Assembly: GCA_963762965.1 (NCBI GenBank)
Contig: CAVXME010000001.1
Location: 124,001-188,000 of the forward strand
DNA length: 64,000 nucleotides
Source: DATBAX01 sp963762965
Lineage (GTDB): Bacteria; Acidobacteriota; Terriglobia; Terriglobales; Acidobacteriaceae
Direction of reading: 5' to 3'
Below, piece after piece: positions 60,937 through 64,000 of the stretch (its first letter is position 1; every line of letters starts with the position of its first letter). Under the pieces are notes generated by a model. It saw only the letters and a program-made list of their open reading frames with translations. It was not told the origin of the DNA and did no database searches. The position numbers were made by a program, and so were the translations under genes.

Positions 60937-62106
60937 CTACGGTTCGACCTTGTAGAGAGCCACCATCCCGGCGTCCATGTGCTCGTCAATGTGGCAATGG
61001 TAGAGCCAAATGCCGGGATCGTCGGGGACCATGTCCACGGTGAGCATCTGCGCCGGCATGAGAGTCACCACGTCGGTGCGTTTGCCATGATCCATGACCA
61101 CGTTCCCGTGCCAATGGGGCGTGTGGAAGTTGACTCCTTCTCCCAGGCTCAAAAGATACCAGCGCACGCGTTCGCCCTTTTTCATCGTCATCATCGGCAT
61201 ATTCCCGTAGATATAGCCGTTGATGGTGCCTTTGAAATTGGCGGCGGCGAACCCGGTGCCGGTGGGCGAAAGGGTTCCGTCGTTGTCGGCGGGAACAAAT
61301 TCAAGCTTCTTCACTCCTTTGGGATCGCTGGTATAGGTGTCGATATTGTGGTCCAGATACCAGCTGACATTCTCGTCGAAGAACATATACAAGCTGACGA
61401 ATTCGCGGTCCACGTCTTTGGGTTTGCCGTCTGGGCCGGCCATGCCGCGTTTGGTGATAATGATGGCGCCGACCAAACCACTTTCGACGTCTTTGGTGCC
61501 GTGCGAGTGATAGAGCCAGACCAGAGAACTCGGATCATCCGGGCCCGGGCCCGCCCGTTCCGGCACCTGCCAGGTATAGAGGTGGGTGTGACCGGGCGGT
61601 ACGTTGTCGTCTTCCTTGTCCGCGCCGGAGGTGCCGTCGTCATACATCGAGCCCTCGGAATCCTTGTTGTAGAACACTCCATGAGGATGCAGGCTATAGG
61701 GCCGGGTGGCATTGTTCTTGAAAAGCACGTGAATGGTGTCGCCGACTTCCGCCCTGATAATTGGCCCCAGGATCCCCGCATGTTCCCACTCCGGCGCGCG
61801 TGGCTTCAACTGGGTAAAGCTCTCGTCCGTGTACTCGCGGTAAACGGCCTTCCGGTACACCTTGCCGATGCGATGCGGCCCCTGCTCCACAAAAGTGAGG
61901 GGATAGCCCTCGAATTTCATACCCATCATTTTGTTCATACCACTGGGGGCATAGTCCCATTCCACTTCGTCGGCGGCGATGAAGTAAGTACGGATCTTTG
62001 GGGATTCCTTGGCAGGTTGAGCCGCATTCATCGCGGTCACGAAACCGAGAACAATCGTCAATCCCCATCCAATTCGTTGCCTGCGCATCCATCTACAAAT
62101 CATCAT
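60937..62106 (-). CDS. Exported multicopper oxidase
   Basis: 389 residues after a signal sequence (RRQRIGWGLTIVLGFVTAMN). Copper motifs are complete: SLHPHGV and LYHSHGT (type 2/3 ligands), HTPHWHG, and HCHIDEHMDAGM with the type 1 Cys and Met. Two large cupredoxin domains fit a compact two-domain-like MCO. Start ATG at 62106, with a G-rich run upstream; ATG at 62103 and 62088 are alternatives. It may oxidise metals or phenolics; no copper-export gene is adjacent, so the substrate remains open. Confidence 0.9.
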   Translation of the reverse strand: MMICRWMRRQRIGWGLTIVLGFVTAMNAAQPAKESPKIRTYFIAADEVEWDYAPSGMNKMMGMKFEGYPLTFVEQGPHRIGKVYRKAVYREYTDESFTQLKPRAPEWEHAGILGPIIRAEVGDTIHVLFKNNATRPYSLHPHGVFYNKDSEGSMYDDGTSGADKEDDNVPPGHTHLYTWQVPERAGPGPDDPSSLVWLYHSHGTKDVESGLVGAIIITKRGMAGPDGKPKDVDREFVSLYMFFDENVSWYLDHNIDTYTSDPKGVKKLEFVPADNDGTLSPTGTGFAAANFKGTINGYIYGNMPMMTMKKGERVRWYLLSLGEGVNFHTPHWHGNVVMDHGKRTDVVTLMPAQMLTVDMVPDDPGIWLYHCHIDEHMDAGMVALYKVEP

Positions 62107-62309
62107 GGCCCCCCCGGGAAGTGGATCTTGAACGAACTTACAGCGGGAAAGCGTAGCACAAGGGTCAGGAAGCTCACAGCGTTTTCCCACTTTGGGACAA
62201 GGCTCAAAAGAAAGTCTGCGGGTCACAGACTTCTTTGTGTCCGCGGTGATATACCGAATGAGTCTCCCGTCAGGCCGGACTCACCTTCGATTTATCCGGG
62301 TGATGTCCC

Positions 62310-64000
62310 ATGTTGTGCCTTTTGCGTTCTTACGCTCGCTGCTTATTTCTGCTCGGGTTGAGTTTTCTGGTTGCATTTGCCGCCTTTTCCCAGGACGCTT
62401 CGACGGGAGCGATTCGCGGCACGGTCGTCGACGCTTCCGGCAGCCGGGTTCCCGGCGCGACCATTGCTTTGGTGAACGCAGCTACCGGCTTTCGTTATGG
62501 AGCTACCAGCGACGCCGAGGGCCAGTTCAGCTTCCAACTGCTTCCGCCGGGAGATTATTCGGCCCGCGCCACAGCGGAAAAGATGTCACCGCAACTCACT
62601 CCCAAGTTGCGTGTCGATGTCGGCGGGACCACCGACATCGAATTTAAGCTGGCAGTCGCCGGCACAAAAGAAACCATCACCATCTCGGGAGCGCCGCCGC
62701 TGGTGGAGACGCAGCCCAGCGCGGTCTCCTCATTGATCGATGAACGCGCCATCACCGGTTTGCCCTTGAATGGAAGGCGATTCACCGACCTCGCCCTGCT
62801 GACACCCGGAGTTACACAAGACCCGCGCGGGCTCACTTCGGGTTCGAATGGTGACTTGGCGTTCGGCGGAATCCGCGGATTCCAATCGAGTTACCTGGTG
62901 GATGGTGGAGACAACAACAACGCTTTCTTTGCGCAAGCCACCGGCCGTTATCGCGCGCCGTACCAGTTCTCCAATGAAGTAGTGCAGGAGTTCAGGGTCT
63001 CTTCGAACACCAGCGGTGCCGAATTGGGACGGTCGGGAGGCGCAGTGGTTAACGTAGTCACAAAATCTGGTTCCAACCAGATTCATGGCACGGACTTCTA
63101 CTTTCTGCGCAATAGCGCGTTCGATTCCGGTTTCGCCGACATGAACTTCAAGCCGCATGGTGAGCAGCAGCAGTTCGGCTTTACTCTGGGCGGCCCGCTC
63201 AAACGCAACAAGGCTTTCTTCTTCGTGGGATTCGACCAGCACATTTTTCATCTGCCGACGGTGGTGCAATTCGATAATGGCAGTTCCGTGGTCGTTCCCC
63301 AGCCCGGTACGGGTCCGGAAACTCCCGGAGATTACGAAGCCAGCGACCAGGCGCTGGTATTTGCCACCGCCGCACAGCTTTCCCGGCAGGCCGGGCAGTA
63401 TCCCTCGCAACTGCTGGGCAATGCCGGTTTCTTGAAGCTCGATTTCAGTCTCTCGCCAAAGAACTATCTATCATTTCGGTTGAACACCTCGCGCTACTGG
63501 GGCGCGAACAATGTGTTCATCGACCCAGCCAGCCCGGTGACTACGTATGGTATCGCCGACAACGGCGAAGAAAACGTGGACACCGAGACCGCGTCGCTGG
63601 CCTTGACCAGCAGTCTCTCCTCGCGGGTGGTGAGCCATCTGCGGGCGCAGTTTTCCCGTGATCTGGAATGGTCGAATTCAAACACCGACGCACCGTTGAC
63701 CAATCTTCCCGGAATTCTTAACGGCTTTGGGCGCTCGTCTCTCCTGCCCCGCGAGACCCGGCAGCATCGCGCCCATTTTGCGGAGACGCTGAGCCTCGAA
63801 GGCAAACGCAATTCCTGGAAGCTCGGTGGAGACGGACTCCTGAGTTGGATCTATGATTTTTTCCCGTCTGACTTTGGCGGCGAATATCTCTTCTATCCCA
63901 TAAAGGTGGATCCATTCACTTTTGTTCCCACCGAGGGCGGCCTGGAGCTCACGCCGCTGCGGGCCTACGCACATGAGGTTCCCCACTACTACATTCAGAA
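62310..64000 (+). CDS. Oar-like TonB-dependent receptor (partial at the right edge)
   Basis: 563 codons visible with no stop. Signal peptide (FLLGLSFLVAFAAFSQ) followed by a carboxypeptidase-regulatory-like domain (GAIRGTVVDASGSRVPGATI, YGATSDAEGQFSFQLLPPGD), then a plug (GGIRGFQSSYLVDGGDNNNA, QEFRVSSNTSGAELGRSGGA) and the first barrel strands (VTKSGSNQIHGTDFYFLRNS). These are Acidobacteriota-typical surface receptors for carbohydrate or peptide uptake; the ligand is unknown. The ATG at 62310 starts the signal peptide. Confidence 0.9.
   Translation, partial: MLCLLRSYARCLFLLGLSFLVAFAAFSQDASTGAIRGTVVDASGSRVPGATIALVNAATGFRYGATSDAEGQFSFQLLPPGDYSARATAEKMSPQLTPKLRVDVGGTTDIEFKLAVAGTKETITISGAPPLVETQPSAVSSLIDERAITGLPLNGRRFTDLALLTPGVTQDPRGLTSGSNGDLAFGGIRGFQSSYLVDGGDNNNAFFAQATGRYRAPYQFSNEVVQEFRVSSNTSGAELGRSGGAVVNVVTKSGSNQIHGTDFYFLRNSAFDSGFADMNFKPHGEQQQFGFTLGGPLKRNKAFFFVGFDQHIFHLPTVVQFDNGSSVVVPQPGTGPETPGDYEASDQALVFATAAQLSRQAGQYPSQLLGNAGFLKLDFSLSPKNYLSFRLNTSRYWGANNVFIDPASPVTTYGIADNGEENVDTETASLALTSSLSSRVVSHLRAQFSRDLEWSNSNTDAPLTNLPGILNGFGRSSLLPRETRQHRAHFAETLSLEGKRNSWKLGGDGLLSWIYDFFPSDFGGEYLFYPIKVDPFTFVPTEGGLELTPLRAYAHEVPHYYIQ

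Noticed and set aside
60706..62361. A 551-codon open frame on the plus strand over cmk and the multicopper oxidase
   Set aside because: It overlaps two strongly supported genes and its translation looks like the shadow of the His/Met-rich oxidase.
1..64000. CRISPR array, tRNA genes, prophage or integron
   Set aside because: I saw no regularly spaced repeat array, no tRNA cloverleaf with a GGTTCGA arm, and no integrase or phage genes by reading the sequence; this is a visual search, not a computed one.

Overview
The window looks like a chromosomal segment of an Acidobacteriota bacterium, probably of the Terriglobia/Koribacter-type lineages. This is an inference from gene content: an Oar-like TonB receptor with an N-terminal carboxypeptidase-regulatory domain, a PknB-type kinase with a TolB-like propeller, a winged-helix/kinase/ATPase/TPR fusion, several exported zinc peptidases, and many families of short palindromic intergenic repeats. 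The DNA is moderately GC-rich. I see no tRNA, rRNA, CRISPR array, phage block or integrase.

Layout. 0-16.7 kb: an edge-truncated ribbon-helix-helix antitoxin, an exported M28 peptidase, an unknown membrane protein, thiC and a small exported protein (both leftward), an M13 peptidase, kdsD, a 69-codon ORF, proS, a bifunctional penicillin-binding protein, a TPR protein and a SIMPL-domain protein. 16.7-24.6 kb: a large Lhr helicase carrying two in-frame palindromic repeats, an FHA-GAF-AAA+ enhancer-binding regulator and an M23 peptidase. 24.6-35.8 kb: a galactose-oxidase-like propeller protein, a divergent MOSC / L,D-transpeptidase pair, a GH78-type hydrolase, glgC, glnA, a DUF4105 protein, a Cys-cluster protein and a ClC channel. 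35.9-44.7 kb: two Ser/Thr kinases of different architecture, OsmC, two DUF4242 paralogues (one frameshifted), an exported unknown protein and an orphan ParD-like antitoxin.

44.9-48.7 kb: a tightly overlapping four-gene operon of ECF sigma factor, zinc-binding anti-sigma factor, B-box/multi-TM protein and a LiaF-like/DUF4097 protein. It is most simply read as a self-contained envelope-stress module. 48.9-54.0 kb: gamma-carbonic anhydrase, hisS (frameshifted as read), NTF2-like, DUF1579 and aspS. 54.0-64.0 kb: a REP-associated tyrosine transposase flanked by its own REP palindromes, mutL, an AlkZ-related protein with a Pro/Arg/Ser-rich tail, a second M13 peptidase, cmk, a multicopper oxidase and the start of an Oar-like receptor.

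Points that stand out: (1) a REP/RAYT unit with related inverted REP pairs at 48.7 and 50.8 kb; (2) a different palindromic repeat that has entered the lhr reading frame twice and encodes the same peptide motif each time; (3) two candidate structured RNAs, one ending in a strong terminator at 15.78 kb and one leftward at 21.2 kb; (4) four apparent single-base insertions between 39.9 and 49.7 kb, one in essential hisS, which suggests consensus errors; (5) the sigma/anti-sigma/DUF4097 operon; (6) a DNA-binding/kinase/ATPase/TPR fusion protein.
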